A stretch of DNA of 64,000 bases. Source: Mastigamoeba balamuthi. Taxonomy: Eukaryota > Evosea > Mastigamoebida > Mastigamoebidae. Both the position numbers and the translations under genes were made by a program. Under the pieces are notes generated by a model. The model was not told where the DNA came from, did no database searches, and was given only the letters and a program-made list of their open reading frames with translations. The stretch spans positions 734,195 through 798,194 of the forward strand of contig CACRSC010000004.1 of assembly GCA_902651635.1 (NCBI GenBank). Reading direction: 5' to 3'. Positions 20,281 to 32,101 of this stretch are shown piece by piece. Within the stretch, counting starts at the first letter, position 1. Each line of letters begins with the position of its first letter.

Positions 20281-21238
20281 TGTCATGGTAAGAACCATGA
20301 GTGCTAGGCAGAGGGACTGCCAGGTCACTGATGCCAGGAACTGGGGCCACAGTGTGTTGCTGCAGTGCTCATCTTATGCTATTATGTTTTGCACAGCAAA
20401 GTCTGAATACATTGGAGAAGAAAAAAGACTCATATCAAGATCTAGGAAGTTTCTGTATCACAATTACATTTAAATGCTGAAACGGTATGAGAAAATGCTA
20501 TTTTAAGCTTTCTGCTGGTGGCTCATTTTATCTGTCAGAGCTCTCGTCATTGTTAATCTCTGAAAGGCAAAATACCGAATTTTCTGGTGAAATTCGATTG
20601 TAAAGGTGCTTAACAGCTTTTTATGCTAAGAACATGTTCCTATCTTCATTTGTGGAAGTTTTTAACCCTTTGACAGCAATTTCTATTCACCAGCACTCAG
20701 CTGGGGGTTTTTTGGATGGGTATAATTAACTTTATCTCTGCATGAGTGGCAGTAGCAGCAGCTGTAACAGAGTGGGGCCACTTGATTACCGTACAGAGGC
20801 CCAGGGCTGAAGGTTCAGGACCATGTGCTCTGACATGAGGTTAAGGCATATGTCCAGAGTAAGCAGAGCCCACAGCCAGATCCCAAACAGCACACAGCAC
20901 TGTTCTAATACTAGTGCATCCATGGAAACTGCCCAAAAACCCCCAAGGGAATTTTGAAAGAGACTTTGCCCTATTGAAGGTGTGCCTGGGGCAATTTCCG
21001 GGTTTTAGGGCTTTTTTTACACTGGTGAGTGAAAGACCAACAGAATGACGTCGTCTTCATTTTTGGGAAACCTGTGAGCTTCTTACTTTATACCCCAAGG
21101 CAATCGAAATCTACTATTCGCCAGAAGTTGTCCGATGTCTTTAGAATTCCAACTTGTTTGTGTATATCAGCTCCGGTGGTTCATCTTGTATTGTGATGCA
21201 GGACTGTCTTTAACTGGCTTGATGTGTGATGAATACTC
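20281..21238. other. Low-GC stretch, nothing recognised
   Basis: About 950 bp of AT-rich sequence with no convincing open frame, RNA gene or terminal repeat. It ends where the 3' end of the Cys-rich membrane protein gene begins. Confidence 0.55.
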
Positions 21239-22759
21239 TCACCGGAGCAGTGATGTGGAGCAATGCCAGACACGGGATGAAAGATCCACCCGCATGTGTT
21301 GCGGCATCGATGGAACAGCATCTTGGATGAGATACTATGCAGAAAATCACAGTTAGTTTCAAGGTATTGGCTTTATCTTTGATACATACCTTCATCCACC
21401 GATCGAAGATCTGCTCATATTCGTGCAAACTCTCACCACTCCTGATGCGGCAGTTGCGCAGGACTGCCACAAGTGCAGTTCCGATAAGCTGGCCATGTGT
21501 TCGGTCAGCATTGAAAGATCAGATGTGCATTTACCCGGGTAGACTCCTCGATGTTCAACTGACCGTTGGCACATCCAACAAGAGCCACAACAACAGCACT
21601 ACGGACAACATCGAGTGCATCCGCTAACCTCTCCTTCGAATCCTGCGATTGCATTGCCTGGAACGCGCCTTGTATCTACGGACGAAACATGGAGGTGAGG
21701 ACCGAGCAAGTTGAAAACGAGGACTGTCGACAGAGTGTACCTTGGTGCGGATGGTCTGTATGAAATCGTCCTTGTTGTCCTCGCTCATGCCTCCGCGCAC
21801 TGCACGCCCCATCAATTGCCTCACGATGTAGAGCGACACGTTGACCTGGTCCTCTGAGCTCTGGGCACACATTGTTGGAATGGCGCACGAGTGGGTTTGA
21901 AATACCAGCTGTGTTCCGGTCTCTCTGATCTTCTTTATGGCGCTGACGACCGCAAGAGCGATGAACGACATCCCCTCGTTGACCTCCAGCTCGTTCTTGC
22001 TGATCTTCACCAAGGCGATGAGCTGCGAGGCGCACGTCGTCAGTCGCGAGAGTGACAAGGGGGTGGGGGGATGCCAAACAAACGTACAATTCCCTCGGCG
22101 ACGATGTCGATTGCCTGCTTCAGCGCCTTCGTGTCTGGCGACTCGGCGACAGGCGCGTCGGTCATCTCGATGTTGTTCCTCCTGCGGTACGTGGACCTGT
22201 ACCTCTTCTTCCCCGTCGCCTCGGACTCGCGCTTATTGCGGTAGTAGATGGTGCCCCCGATGACCGCGAAGATGATGACGAGAAGGACCGCGAAAGATGC
22301 AGCGGCTATGATGGCGATCACCCACGCCTTGGCGAGCGACGAGCAGCGGTCGCCGCTGAAGCATATCGAGTCGCAGCACGAGCCGCCGCAGCACGTCTGG
22401 CCCGACCCGCAGCACTTGGCGTCGAGGCCCGACCCGCAGCACGACATGCAGCACGCGCCCCCGCGGCCGCAGCACTGCTCCTTGGGCTTGCAGCAGTCGC
22501 CCGAGCGGTTGCCAGGGGCAGAGCAGCAGCGCAGCGGGTCGGGGCAGTACAAGTCCACAGTGCCGTTGTTCCAGCACACAGCGGGACTGCATGTGGGGAG
22601 GGATGATGTGTGGGGTTGCGAATTTTAACGGGATAGCGCGGGGCCGCACGTTGCACGGAGCGCGTGGAGGGAGGGAACGGCGTCACACGAGGCGTCGATG
22701 GCGGCAGCCCCGACGACCAGGACGGCGAGAACGCCCACCGCAGACGCGTGACTGAACAT
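21239..22759 (-). CDS. Cys-rich type I membrane protein with cytosolic domain
   Basis: A signal peptide (MFSHASAVGVLAVLVVGAAA) leads into a compact extracellular domain of about 65 residues extremely rich in CC pairs (CCSAPGN, CCKPKEQCCG, CCMSCCGSG, CCGGSCCDS). One transmembrane helix follows (AWVIAIIAAASFAVLLVIIF), then a basic stop-transfer (RNKRESEATGKKRYR) and a helical cytosolic part of about 220 residues. Five exons fit: 22759-22650, 22586 to about 22087, one ending near 21,742, then two smaller exons ending LIGTALVAVLRNCRI.. and YLIQDAV..STSLLR at 21,239. The Cys spacing resembles granulin-like or knottin-like surface modules, but I cannot assign a family. It sits at the edge of the mobile island and is host-like in composition. 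Confidence 0.65.
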
Positions 22760-22978
22760 CCTCCTCGCGCACTGTCGATAAACTGCAATTACACACGAAA
22801 AAGGAGAAACGGCGGATCCACCGTGACAGGGCGGTCGTGTACCATCTCCGTCCGCGCCCGTTCTGTCGCGGTGACACAGTTGCGCGAGAAAGCGCCAAAG
22901 ACCTGCAGTCAGGCAGACAGGACTAACTGGAATACCGTAAGATTCCAGACAATATCTCCCGCACAAGATTTTTCTCTT

Positions 22979-24988
22979 ATGTCGGCCGCAGACCAGGCGT
23001 TCGCGCAGCGCTTGCAGCGCATCGGCGATCTCGGCGCCGAGTACATACGCGAGAACCTGCGATCGACCACGAAGCCCAAGGACTTCATCGACCAGTTCCA
23101 GCGCGACAACAGCCTGAGCCCCGACATCGGTCCTTATTGCGTCCCCTTCCCTTTAATTCACTACAACGCTCACAGCTGTGCCCCCCCCGCCCCCGCCAGT
23201 GCCCGACTGCGGCCACGTCCTCAAGCTTCTCGAGCTCCAGGGCGTGACGCGCCGCGATGTCCACCTCGGCGTGCTGGATTCGCTGAGAGCGCAGCTGCTC
23301 GAGGTGATCCCTCAGCTGCCCCGGCAGAGGCGAGCGGCCCTCTTCTTTGGCGGACCCCCTCGCGCGCGTGGTCCTGACACACCCCCCGCCCAGGCTCGAC
23401 TGGCTGCTGGAGAGCTCGTTCCCGTTCATCCGGATGCCCGAGATGGGCGACATCCCGATGGCGGTCCTCGAGAGGCACCCGGAGATACCCGTCAAGTTTC
23501 TGCGCAACATCGCAGCGAACCCGGACATCTACAAGGCACGCGGGCAGCCCGCTCCAGGGCCAGGGGCTGACCTCCTCGCCGCAGACGTGCTCAATGAGGA
23601 TCAAGCGACAGCTGTGGACCAGCGACCCCGACTCGCTCAAGGCAGAGGTCGAGGGTACCGTCGGCCCCTGCATCGAGCAGCCCAGCCTGGCGCCGGACCA
23701 CCTGGAGTGGTTCCCCGAGCGCCAGCCGCCGGCCCCCTCGAAGCGCCGCGAGGCCAGCGCTGTCGTCAAGTCGCTCGCTGCCATCGTGGGCGACTCTGCT
23801 GCGCTCTACGCCAGCGTCTCGCGCGTGCTGCGCGAGCTCTACGTCCGAACCAGCAGCGCCGTCGTCTGCGCGCTGCGAGCGGACCTGCTCATGTCGCTGC
23901 ACGAGGGCGGCGTCGTGGCAGTGCGCAGCGACCCCACGCACAAGTTCGTGTGGTGCCTCGACGCGTGCGTCCGCGACAACTCGATCGACCAGCGGCACAT
24001 AAAGGAGCTGTCGCACCACGGCGGCCCCGACACGATCGCCGACGTGGCGATGGCGCTGACGAGCCCGTACGCCGTCTCGACAGTCCTCGCCAGCCTGCTG
24101 CAGGTGTGCTTCTCGATCGGAGCCGCGCGCCTCGCGGCTTCGGCGCCGACCAAGCACTCGCGCTCGTCGTCCTCGGCCAGCGCGTCGGCGCAGTCGGCGC
24201 TGCAGATGCACACCGAGGCCGGGAAGTTCCTCCTGCAGCTCGCGGCCGTCAGCTGCATGTCGCACGAGGCCGTGGCCGCGTCGTCGTCTAACATCTGGGC
24301 CCAGGCCGGCGAGTCGGCTGCCGCGATAGCGCCGTCGCTGCTCCCCGCCCTTGGCTCCGCTGTCATCGCGGATAGGCGGCCGGACCAGCCTCACCCTTCG
24401 CCCGAGTCTCTCGCTGCGCTGGCGCGCAAGAACCCCGTGTGCCGGCGGGCGTTCCTGTACTATGTTGTGTCGCGAGCTCATTCCCGCGACGCGTCCTCGC
24501 TGCCCGCGCTCCTCGAGGCAGCAGCCTCGCTCGGGCCTGCCGTCATCGAGGAGGAGCCGTCGTACGCACAGTCGTTGGCCTCGATAGCGCTGCGCGCAAA
24601 TGCCGACCAGCGCGTCGTCCAGGCGATCACGGACCACCTCACGTCGCTGGCCTTGGGCCGCGAGCCCGGGGCGTTGCACGCGCAGGCCGTGCGGTGTGTG
24701 TGCGCGCTGGCGCAGAAGCCCACTGCGACGCCCGACGATGTTGTCAGTCGCGTGGAGCAGCTTCTGCGGGATGCCCACCCCCTCGCTCCGGGGCCGTGCT
24801 GCGTGCGGTTCGCGTACGAGATGCTGCTCGACAAGGCGCAGGGGAAGGTCACCCAGGAGAACGCCCCTTTTGTTATGGCGTTCCTTGCGGGGAGCAGCGA
24901 GTGCGTGGAGCAAAGCCCTGCCGCCCCTGCTCTGGCAGCCGAGTCAGATTCGGAAACTGGCAAGGGGTCGTCCTCGCCTGTTAAGTAG
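22979..24988 (+). CDS. nelfb: Negative elongation factor subunit B (NELF-B/COBRA1)
   Basis: Subunit of the NELF complex that holds RNA polymerase II in promoter-proximal pause. Four exons: 22979-23129, 23200-23329, 23394-23535, 23585-24988; 608 residues against about 580 in human. Diagnostic block: CALRADLLMSLHEGG, then DPTHKFVWCLDACVRD, almost as in human COBRA1; also TCSMRIKRQLWTSDPD, LDWLLESSFPFIRMP and FLRNIAANPDIYK. Both introns 23330-23393 and 23536-23584 must be GC-AG to keep the conserved sequence. The C-terminal half is Ala/Ser-rich helical repeats. It is divergent from the Cys-rich membrane gene, with 219 bp between starts. Other NELF subunits are not in this window. Confidence 0.9.
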
Positions 24989-25200
24989 AATCCAAGCCGC
25001 CCTTGGCGAGTGGCTCAGTGCAGCAGTGTCCTCTCCCTCCTCTTCAAAACGAACATCCCGCATCCATGGTGTACTCAACGATGTTGTTGGCTTTAGAGGC
25101 GCAGTGTCCCTTTGCCTTTTTCACCAACAAGATTGCACATCCGCCGGCGAAATCTCAGTGCCCAGAAAAGACGGGGCGGACCAACCAAAACGTGCACTGC

Positions 25201-26378
25201 ATGTCGTCGTGCGATTGGATGCGCGTGGCCGAGTGCCTCCGCGGCGAGGCCGTGATCGTGCCGCAGATCGAGCGCCCGCAGAGCGAGCTCCCGGACGAGC
25301 CCCTTGCGCCGCCCTCGCCCGCGCGGTCGGTCTCGGAACTGCCGGCCTCGTCCGGGCCCTCGGGAGGGGCGCTCTGCCGCGTGCCCGAGCTGTCAGAGGT
25401 CGTGAGGACCACGTCTGTGGAGCTATTCAACAACCACGCCAACTGGTCGTGCGTCGTCGTCGACGTCCGCCCGGTGCGCGACTTCGAGGAGTCGCACATC
25501 AAGGGCGCGGCCAGCGCGTGGCACCTCGCGCACGAGCTCGCGCCCTCTGGCGGCAACGACTACAGCACCGTCCTCGTGAACACGCCGCTCGTTCGGCTGT
25601 GGCGCAGGCGCAGACAGGTCGTCTTCTGCGCGGACAGCGAGATGACACTGGACGAGTTCGAGGCGACTGTCGCACCGCTGTGGCGCAGGGCAGGGCCCGT
25701 GGTGGCCCAGTCGGTCCTTGCGGGCGGGTTTGCCGAGTGGAGCAGGAGGTACCCGTTCCTGTGCACAGCCCCTGTGGCCCCTGGTGACGAGTACGCCATC
25801 GATGCCGCCTCCGAAAGCGAGCTCGGTACCATCGAGTACCCGTCCGAGATCCTCCGGGGTATGTCGTTGCCAATACTCCTGCCTGGCACTCATGGCGAGA
25901 ACAGATTTCCTGTACTTGGGAGGAATGGGCTCGTATTGCCCCCGGGTTATCGCAGACCTCAACATCACACGGGTCGTGAGGGTCCTGCCTATTCCTGACG
26001 CAGAGCTCGAGGGCGTCAGATTACTGCACGTCCCGCTGTTGGACAACCTCACCGACGACATCCTTTCTCACTTCGACGAGATCACCTCGTTCATCAGTGA
26101 GTTGCTCAACCCCTGCGCGGCATCTCACGCTTATTCTTCCCAAACGATGGCACACAGATGATGCCAGAGACACGTCCAGTAGAACTTTGGTACACTGCGC
26201 CGCAGGAGTCAGCAGGTCTGCATCAGCCGTGGTAGCTTACCTCATGGCAAGCCAACGCTGGTCGCTGGACAAAGCCCTGTCGCATGTTCGCTCCTGCCGG
26301 CCCATTGTCCGGCCAAACCAGAGCTTTCTGGAGCAGCTGGCCATGTACGAGAAGCGTCTGGCGCACAACAGCCAGTAG
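25201..26378 (+). CDS. Rhodanese-domain dual-specificity phosphatase (MKP-like)
   Basis: Protein phosphatase with the architecture of MAP-kinase phosphatases: an N-terminal non-catalytic rhodanese domain and a C-terminal DSP domain. Rhodanese part: CVVVDVRPVRDFEESHIKGA and VVFCADSEMTLDEF. DSP part: FLYLGGMGSYCPRVIADLNI, then the active site LVHCAAGVSRSASAVVAYLM (Cys, Arg and Ser present) and SHVRSCRPIVRPNQSFLEQL. Exons 25201-25858, 25905-26096 and 26158-26378 give 356 residues. The general-acid Asp is probably in the LLDNLTDDIL loop. An in-frame upstream ATG at 25,066 would add 45 residues; I prefer 25,201 because the upstream part looks like untranslated sequence. Likely substrate a MAP kinase, by family. 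Confidence 0.88.
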
Positions 26379-26552
26379 CCTTGATGTCACCACCCAAGCA
26401 ACCCCAACTCGGAAAAAGCAAACGGCGCATCGCACACGCACACGCACACGTAGGGAGAACTGTGAGCTTTGGTTTTTCCTCTCCGAGAGCAGCCAAGTCG
26501 AAAGGCACTGTTGAGGGGGGTGCAGCACACGGGGGAGGATTCGGCAAGTCGT

Positions 26553-27301
26553 TTACTTCTTCCGGCGACCGTGCGACTGCTGCTGGTGGTGCTGCTCGCG
26601 TTCTTGGCGCTCGCGGTCCTCGCGGGCCTTGCGCTCCTTCTCCTTCTTCTCCTCCTCGCGCTGCTTCTGCTCCTCCTTAGTGAGCAGCGGGCAGCGCATT
26701 GCCAGCGCGTCCTCTCCGTCTCCGTAGTACTTCTCGTCGACGTCGTGGATGCTGCAGCAACAGCCTGAGTGCAGGGAGGGAGGAGCAGACCGGGAGAGCT
26801 GTCTGTCTTACTTGTAGCCGAGGCTGTCGTGGTACAGGGAGAACGCCCCGCGGTTGCTGCGCCTCACGTGCAGCGAGCAGAACTCGGCGTTGTAGCACTC
26901 CTTCATCGCACGGTCTGTCGTCGCGCGCCCGCCGTCAGCCCAGAAGAACACCGCCAGCCGAAGCGAAAGCACACGGAGGAAAATCAACGGTATCTTCAAA
27001 AAAAAAAGGGGGACTGACGGGCTTGCGTGAGGAGCATGTTGGCGATGCCGAGCTTGCGGTACGTGCGCAGGACGGAGATGGAGGTGATGTGGCCGTGGAT
27101 GGGGCCCTCCTCCTCCTCGATCTTGGCGAGCACGTAGCCGACGATCTGGCCGCGCGCGTTGACGGCGACGTGCGACACGTTGGGCCACGACAGCGCGTGG
27201 TACAGGTAGTACTTCATCTGGTAGTTCTCGGGCAGGCAGCACAGGTTCGCGTGCTGCATCTGCGGGAGGTCGTCCACAGTCGCCTTGCGGATCGTCACCA
27301 T
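26553..27301 (-). CDS. naa10: N-terminal acetyltransferase NAA10 (NatA catalytic subunit)
   Basis: GNAT-fold enzyme that acetylates protein N-termini co-translationally as part of NatA. Exons 27301-27019, 26914-26812 and 26751-26553 give 194 residues. Conserved blocks: [64 protein letters not shown] (acetyl-CoA binding R/QxxGxG/A), [15 protein letters not shown] and [11 protein letters not shown]. The C-terminus is a Lys/Glu/Arg-rich coiled segment ending in HGRRKK. The gene is divergent from the P-loop gene at 27,447 (145 bp apart). The related NAA50 gene lies 5.5 kb away; in other eukaryotes both proteins bind NAA15. Confidence 0.95.
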
Positions 27302-27446
27302 CGTCGCTCTCTCCTCTCGCCTTCTCGACAACAAAGCAACACAGGAAAAAAGGAGCAACAAAAATATCTTCGACAAGATACGCGTATCCGCACACACGGA
27401 TTATCTGGGCTAAATTAAGGAGCAGGCCGCCGGGACCTGTGCGGAA

Positions 27447-30400
27447 ATGGGTAACGCGTGCGGTGGAGGTCCGAAGAAAAATAAAGTCGCGCCCGCGACC
27501 CCGAGAGCGCGCGTACCGAAGCACCTGCGGCTCGTGTCGCGTGACGCGGAGACCGAGGAGCTCGCGAGCGCCCTCCTCGGCAATTCGAAGCTCCCCGAAG
27601 GCACCCCTCCTCGCCTCTGCATCGCGTGCCAGCCCGCCGGTATGGCCCCTGCGCCGCCCCCCTGCCTCGCTCCTGGCCCGCGGCTGACTGTGACCGCTGG
27701 AAGGCGCTGGAAAAACAACGTTTGCGCGGGAGTTTACGAAGCTCGCGGGGAGCCTGAGCGCGGAGCTCAAGGAGGCGTTTGGGGACCAGGAGGTGACGCA
27801 GTTGTTCGCCTCGAGGTATGTCTGTCTGGACCTGCGAGACCTGCCCGAGCCGCTCTCCGGGGCTGCCGCCGGCTCGTTCGCCTCCGCCGTGGCGTTCCTC
27901 GCGCACAGGGTCCTGCTGGGCGCACTGCGCCCGCAGGCCAGCCCTCCGATGTGGCAAGACGTGAGAATTCAGTTCAATTGACCCGGCCAGAGCACTCAAA
28001 GGCTTGATATGAGCGCAGTGGGCAAGGTCGGGATCGCAGACACTGCTCGACGTGCTGGGGTCCTTCTCGGCGGAGATGAGCACCAGCGGCGTGTTCCTGC
28101 ACATAGACAACGCAGAGGCGATTGTCGGACCGTCGTTCTCCGCGTTCTTCCCGCCACCAAGTGAGCAGTCGCCGCGCTCCCCCTTGGCATTGGCCTTTAT
28201 CGGCTCACGGTGGTTGTGCAGAGGTTTTGAAGGTAGAGGAGGGCGTTCCCATCTCGACGGGCTCAGCGATGAGGTACCGGGCCCTGGTCGAGTGCCTTGC
28301 GCCTTGCCTCAGGGTTCCACGCGTACACATTTTCGTTACGTGCTCGTCGTACCTACCGCTGGTCCTGAGGCGCGTTTCTGCTGTCTGTTCTGTGCCTCTG
28401 CTGACAGCCTGGTAGGTACGGGATGCTCAACGCACCGCGAGTAGCCGAGGTGCAGATGTTCCACATAGTTCTGGAGCCGCTGTGGCCATCCGAGCTGCGC
28501 AAGGCGTGCGTGGAGACGCCAATGGAAGACGTGGGAGTTACGCGCCACCAGAGTGTCGCTGAGGCCCTTGACATAGACTTCGTGGCGTGCGACCACATCT
28601 TCGAGTTCACTGGCGGCCTTCCTCTAGCGGTAGAACAGGCCCTCGCTCTCCTGTGGAGATACAAGCTCGACAAGCCCCAGTTCCGCTGCTCGGACACTGT
28701 GCTGCTGCGCCAGGTACTCGAGAGGTTCGTTGGCCCGGCTCTTGTCTCTGCAGGCTCGTGCCTGTTCGTCGACAAGCCGCCACCCCTGTCGGCAAAGCTG
28801 GCCATCTGCCACTGCGCCGTGTGCTCCGCCCTCGGTATCCCGTTCGATATGTCGCTGGGGGTGCGGGTGAAAGACGACGATGGCAGCCTCGCGTCAGTCC
28901 CCTTTGTGTACTGGGCCGACGACCTCTTCGTCCACATCGCGAGGGGCGAACCCCGTGACGTCTGTCCTGCTCTCTGGCCTGTGGCCTTCCTGCGTGCACA
29001 TCTGTCGTGCGACCGGGACTTCCTCCCGCGCCTCAACGTGATCCCCTACTGGAAGCCAATGGCGTTCGACCCCGCCGCTGTCCTGGAGTATCCCATTCTC
29101 CGAGCACTCGGCTGCCTGGATAGTTCGGCTACTCTCGAGGAGCCGAGCCAGAAGGGCTTCATGTTTGGGACTGTGTATCCGTGGCTCAAGGAGACCGTCC
29201 TGGAGGACGTGCCGTTCAGCCTTCCCGCCCCGCTACAGGACCTCACGCCCGGGGAGCCTCGGGTGATAGAACCGCCGGCTCAGAACAAGAAACTGAGGAC
29301 GCCGTTCGCGATTTGTCGCGGGTGGCCTCTGGTCCGAATGTATGTCGTGACGAAGGTGAAGACCATCAGATGTTCGTGGCCTATGTCTCACAGTTGCCCA
29401 GGGAGATGATGCCTTGGATGTTGCGCAGAGCTTCTCCACGTGGGCCGTGAGGGACGAGCGCGTTTCGGGCCTGGGGCGAGTCAAGGTGGAGATAGACACC
29501 TTCTCTACCATGATGAAGTCTCTGGGAATCGAACGTCGTCGGATGCGTGGCGTTCTGACAATCGTGTCTCCCAACCTGACGGAGAAGCTTGAGGCACTCA
29601 CCGGGGAGACGGGCATCCTGTACATTGGCCCTGGGACTCACGGGATCAACAGGCGAACGGGCAAGCTGCAGGCCTTGAGCAAGAGGCAGCTCGAGCAGCT
29701 CAGACAAAAGCAGAAGCAGTTGGAGTCTCGCAAGTTCGCTGACACCCTGGGCAAAGACTCCGGCGGAACGTCGAACGCCGACATGCCTGTGCCGCCGTCC
29801 GATGAGGTGGGCGGGGTTGGTGGGACAGGCGGTTCTTCGTCGACCGACCCTGCTAAAGCCGAGCTGATATGGGTGCCCTCGTTCATGGAGGTCGTCGTCG
29901 TCGGCAAGGTGGGCCTGGAGCAGATCCTGGGCTCGGCTCCCGTTGCAGCCGTCCTTGCTGCAAGCGAAGGCTCCGTGCAGCTCGCATCCCGCCTGGAGAT
30001 GGTCCTGACGGGCGCTGTGCACCAGGAGGCGAAGACGCCGCTCCTCACGATGCAGCCCCCGTCGCCAGGCCGCCCTGCCACAGCGCCGATCGAGGGAGGG
30101 TCCCTTGACACAGGCTCGTTCAGCGAGGAGCAGAGGGCTGTTACAGCACGCGTCATGTCTGTCCGCAACACCGACTCGCCTCCGCTGAATGCATCAGAGG
30201 CGGCGGCGACAGATAGAAGCCTTTCAAGCTCACCGAGCGGCACGCTTGCCAAAATCAGCGACAGGCGCAGAATGCACTCGATTACTGCCCTACCGGCAGT
30301 GAAGGAGCTCCGCACAAGTGTAATTGGTACGCGCTCATACTTATTATGACTGCTCTTACATCCCATTCCGACAGTACGACTGTACATCATCGTCAAGGTG

Positions 30401-30943
30401 TTGGACGGTGCTGATAAGAGAGAAAAGGTTGGAGTGCTCCCGTTAGCTCCCGACTCCCTCGTCGGGGCGTCAAGACCAGAGATTGCATCGATGCTGGACG
30501 GGGAATGGAAGGAGAAGGTATTCGCCACCCATATCCCAGTTTCTCACTTGGAATAGTTCATATACGCCAGGGACGGCGCCGATGACTTGCCCAAGGCGGC
30601 AGAGGCTTCCCTCGTGCTATCGACGATTGATGCAAAGCCACAGGACACGACCTCCGGCATGATCCTGATAAAGCTCCCTCAGCCGGAGCCCGAGGAGCCC
30701 TCTGCAGACTCCCCTTCGCAACATGAGGAGAGGAGCGATGCTCCTGCAGAGAAGCAGGAACAGGAGCAACCGGCGGCTCCGGGGCAGCAAGCAGCTCCTA
30801 CAGATTCCCCAGCCCAGCAGGCAGAGCCGGTAGATGCACCCCCAGCTCCAGAGCAGCCTGCCGATGCGAAAGAGCAGGGAGCCTCTGACCAGTTGCCAGG
30901 GCAGCCAGCCGTCCAGGAAGCAGCGGCCGAAGGGAGCACATAG
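27447..30943 (+). CDS. Large P-loop NTPase-like protein with lipid-anchor N-terminus
   Basis: Eight exons fit with consistent phases (27447-27639, 27704-27960, 28040-28160, 28222-28382, 28408-29355, 29402-30326, 30375-30517, 30557-30943), giving 1,044 residues. The start MGNACGGG fits N-myristoylation at Gly2 and palmitoylation at Cys5. A Walker A-like loop PAGAGKTTFARE is created only by splicing and follows a strand (RLCIAC); a Walker B-like FLHIDNAEAI follows about 110 residues later, then a strand VHIFVTCSSY, the order of a STAND/AAA-type ATPase. The next 400 residues contain LEFTGGLPLAVEQAL-like helical segments. A second region (after 30,375) has beta-rich VRLYIIVKVLDG. The C-terminus is Pro/Gln/Glu-rich. 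I do not recognise the family; a membrane-attached STAND-like switch is a guess. Confidence 0.7.
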
Positions 30944-30991
30944 CCGCACATAGCACTTCCCCCATTACGAGGTGCAACACGCCACCGCATA

Positions 30992-32029
30992 TCACTGTAT
31001 TGCGCTTTCTGGCTGGTCTGCAATGGACGGCGCAGCAACATTGCCGCCGGGAAACTCAGCCGCACGGACCTTGATTTCGAACAGCGCTGGAGAGGTAACC
31101 GGTCAGACTGCGGTGAGGCTCGCAGTGGCGCACCTTGCTCGACCTTGGAGACGCTGCTACGCATGACCTCGATCTTCTGCGCGAGGCCCCACACGTTGTG
31201 CTCGGGAATGACGGTATACCCTGCCAGGCCTGCGTGAGTGGGCACTTCACCCCCGGCGGCATGCGGAGCGAACCCTCGAAGATGTCCCTGAGGAACGCGC
31301 AGTTGCGCTCCACGGTCTGGTGGTCGCCCTCTCCAGCAGCGTTGATGGCGTTGCGCATCACCTCGCCCGTCATGTCCGCGACGCCTAGCAGGTAGTCCTC
31401 GCGCGAGACGCACGCCTGGCTGTTGCCGCACGCACGGGCGACCTCGTCGTTGATCTGCTGCAGCGTCTGCAGCGTGCCGTGTCCGACGTACCACGCCAGT
31501 GTGCTGGCCTCTACGAACTCCTGCATGCCGGGGCTGGAAGCCCTCTGGTACCTTGCGGTCGCCCCACCCTAGTCAGCAAGCTGGCGGCAATTCTGCGAGG
31601 CTACCTCGCGTAGGGGTTCTGACCGAGGTCGGCGAAGAGCGCGGCGATCTGCGAGTGAAGTGCCGCCATGTCCAAGGCAACAGCCGGGTCGTCGCCTGGT
31701 CCCCTGTGCGATCTTGGGCAGCAAAGGGGGGGATGTCAGCGCCGCGGAGCGCAGCCGAACAGTCACCTGAGCACTTTGAAGATCAGCCGCTTGCTGGCGA
31801 TCGTGAGGTCTCTGCTGCGCTTGACGAGGCGTTCGTAGAGGTCGTGCTGAGGGCCGGCCAGTGTCAGTCGGTTGGCGCCCACGGCGTGGGGGGAGAGGGA
31901 GAGCGGCTGCGGGCGAGCCTGCGCGTCGAGCTCCGTCGACATCAGGGCAAACATCTTGCCGATCTCAGTCGTGGGCGCATCGGCGCCGGCGCTCCTCGGG
32001 CGCTTGGGCGGCCTGCCGCCCGTTTCCAT
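30992..32029 (-). CDS. tsnax: Translin-associated factor X (TRAX)
   Basis: Partner of translin in the C3PO endoribonuclease, which trims small RNAs and tRNA precursors. About 280 residues in five exons, close to the human length of 290. Conserved blocks: HDLYERLVKRSRDLTIASKR, then YQRASSPGMQEFVEA, EDYLLGVADMTGEVMRNAIN (the acidic residues of the catalytic site in TRAX lie in these helices) and NVWGLAQKIEVMRSSVSKVE. The N-terminus METGGRPPKRPRS looks like a nuclear localisation signal, as in animal TRAX. Two internal junctions use weak donors (GTTCGC) but restore the family alignment. The last exon gives ALFEIKVRAAEFPG and stops at 30,992. Translin itself is not in the window. Confidence 0.88.
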
Positions 32030-32101
32030 CGTCGTTAAGCGGGTGTGTGTTGCAAAGATACGAGATGGAATCTTGTTGTATATCAGCGTTCCAGATCTTT
32101 T

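Larger units (their letters stand above)
9570..21238. other. Low-GC island of mobile and unidentified DNA
   Basis: About 11.7 kb with markedly lower GC and few CpG compared with the GC-rich genes on both sides. It carries a duplicated 1.6 kb block, two pogo-like DNA transposons, short direct repeats, a CTG/CTA microsatellite and long stretches with no recognisable gene. One N is present near position 11,385. No conserved host gene was recognised inside. The island lies between the end of the cytidylyltransferase gene and the 3' end of the Cys-rich membrane protein gene. Interpreted as an accumulation of nested transposable elements. Confidence 0.8.

Noticed and set aside
9570-21238. tRNA or rRNA genes in the low-GC island
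   Set aside because: No T-loop GGTTCGAATCC-type motif with a matching acceptor stem and no conserved rRNA blocks were found by eye.
23591-24913. 440-codon minus-strand open frame
   Set aside because: Antisense to the last exon of NELF-B, which is conserved on the plus strand.
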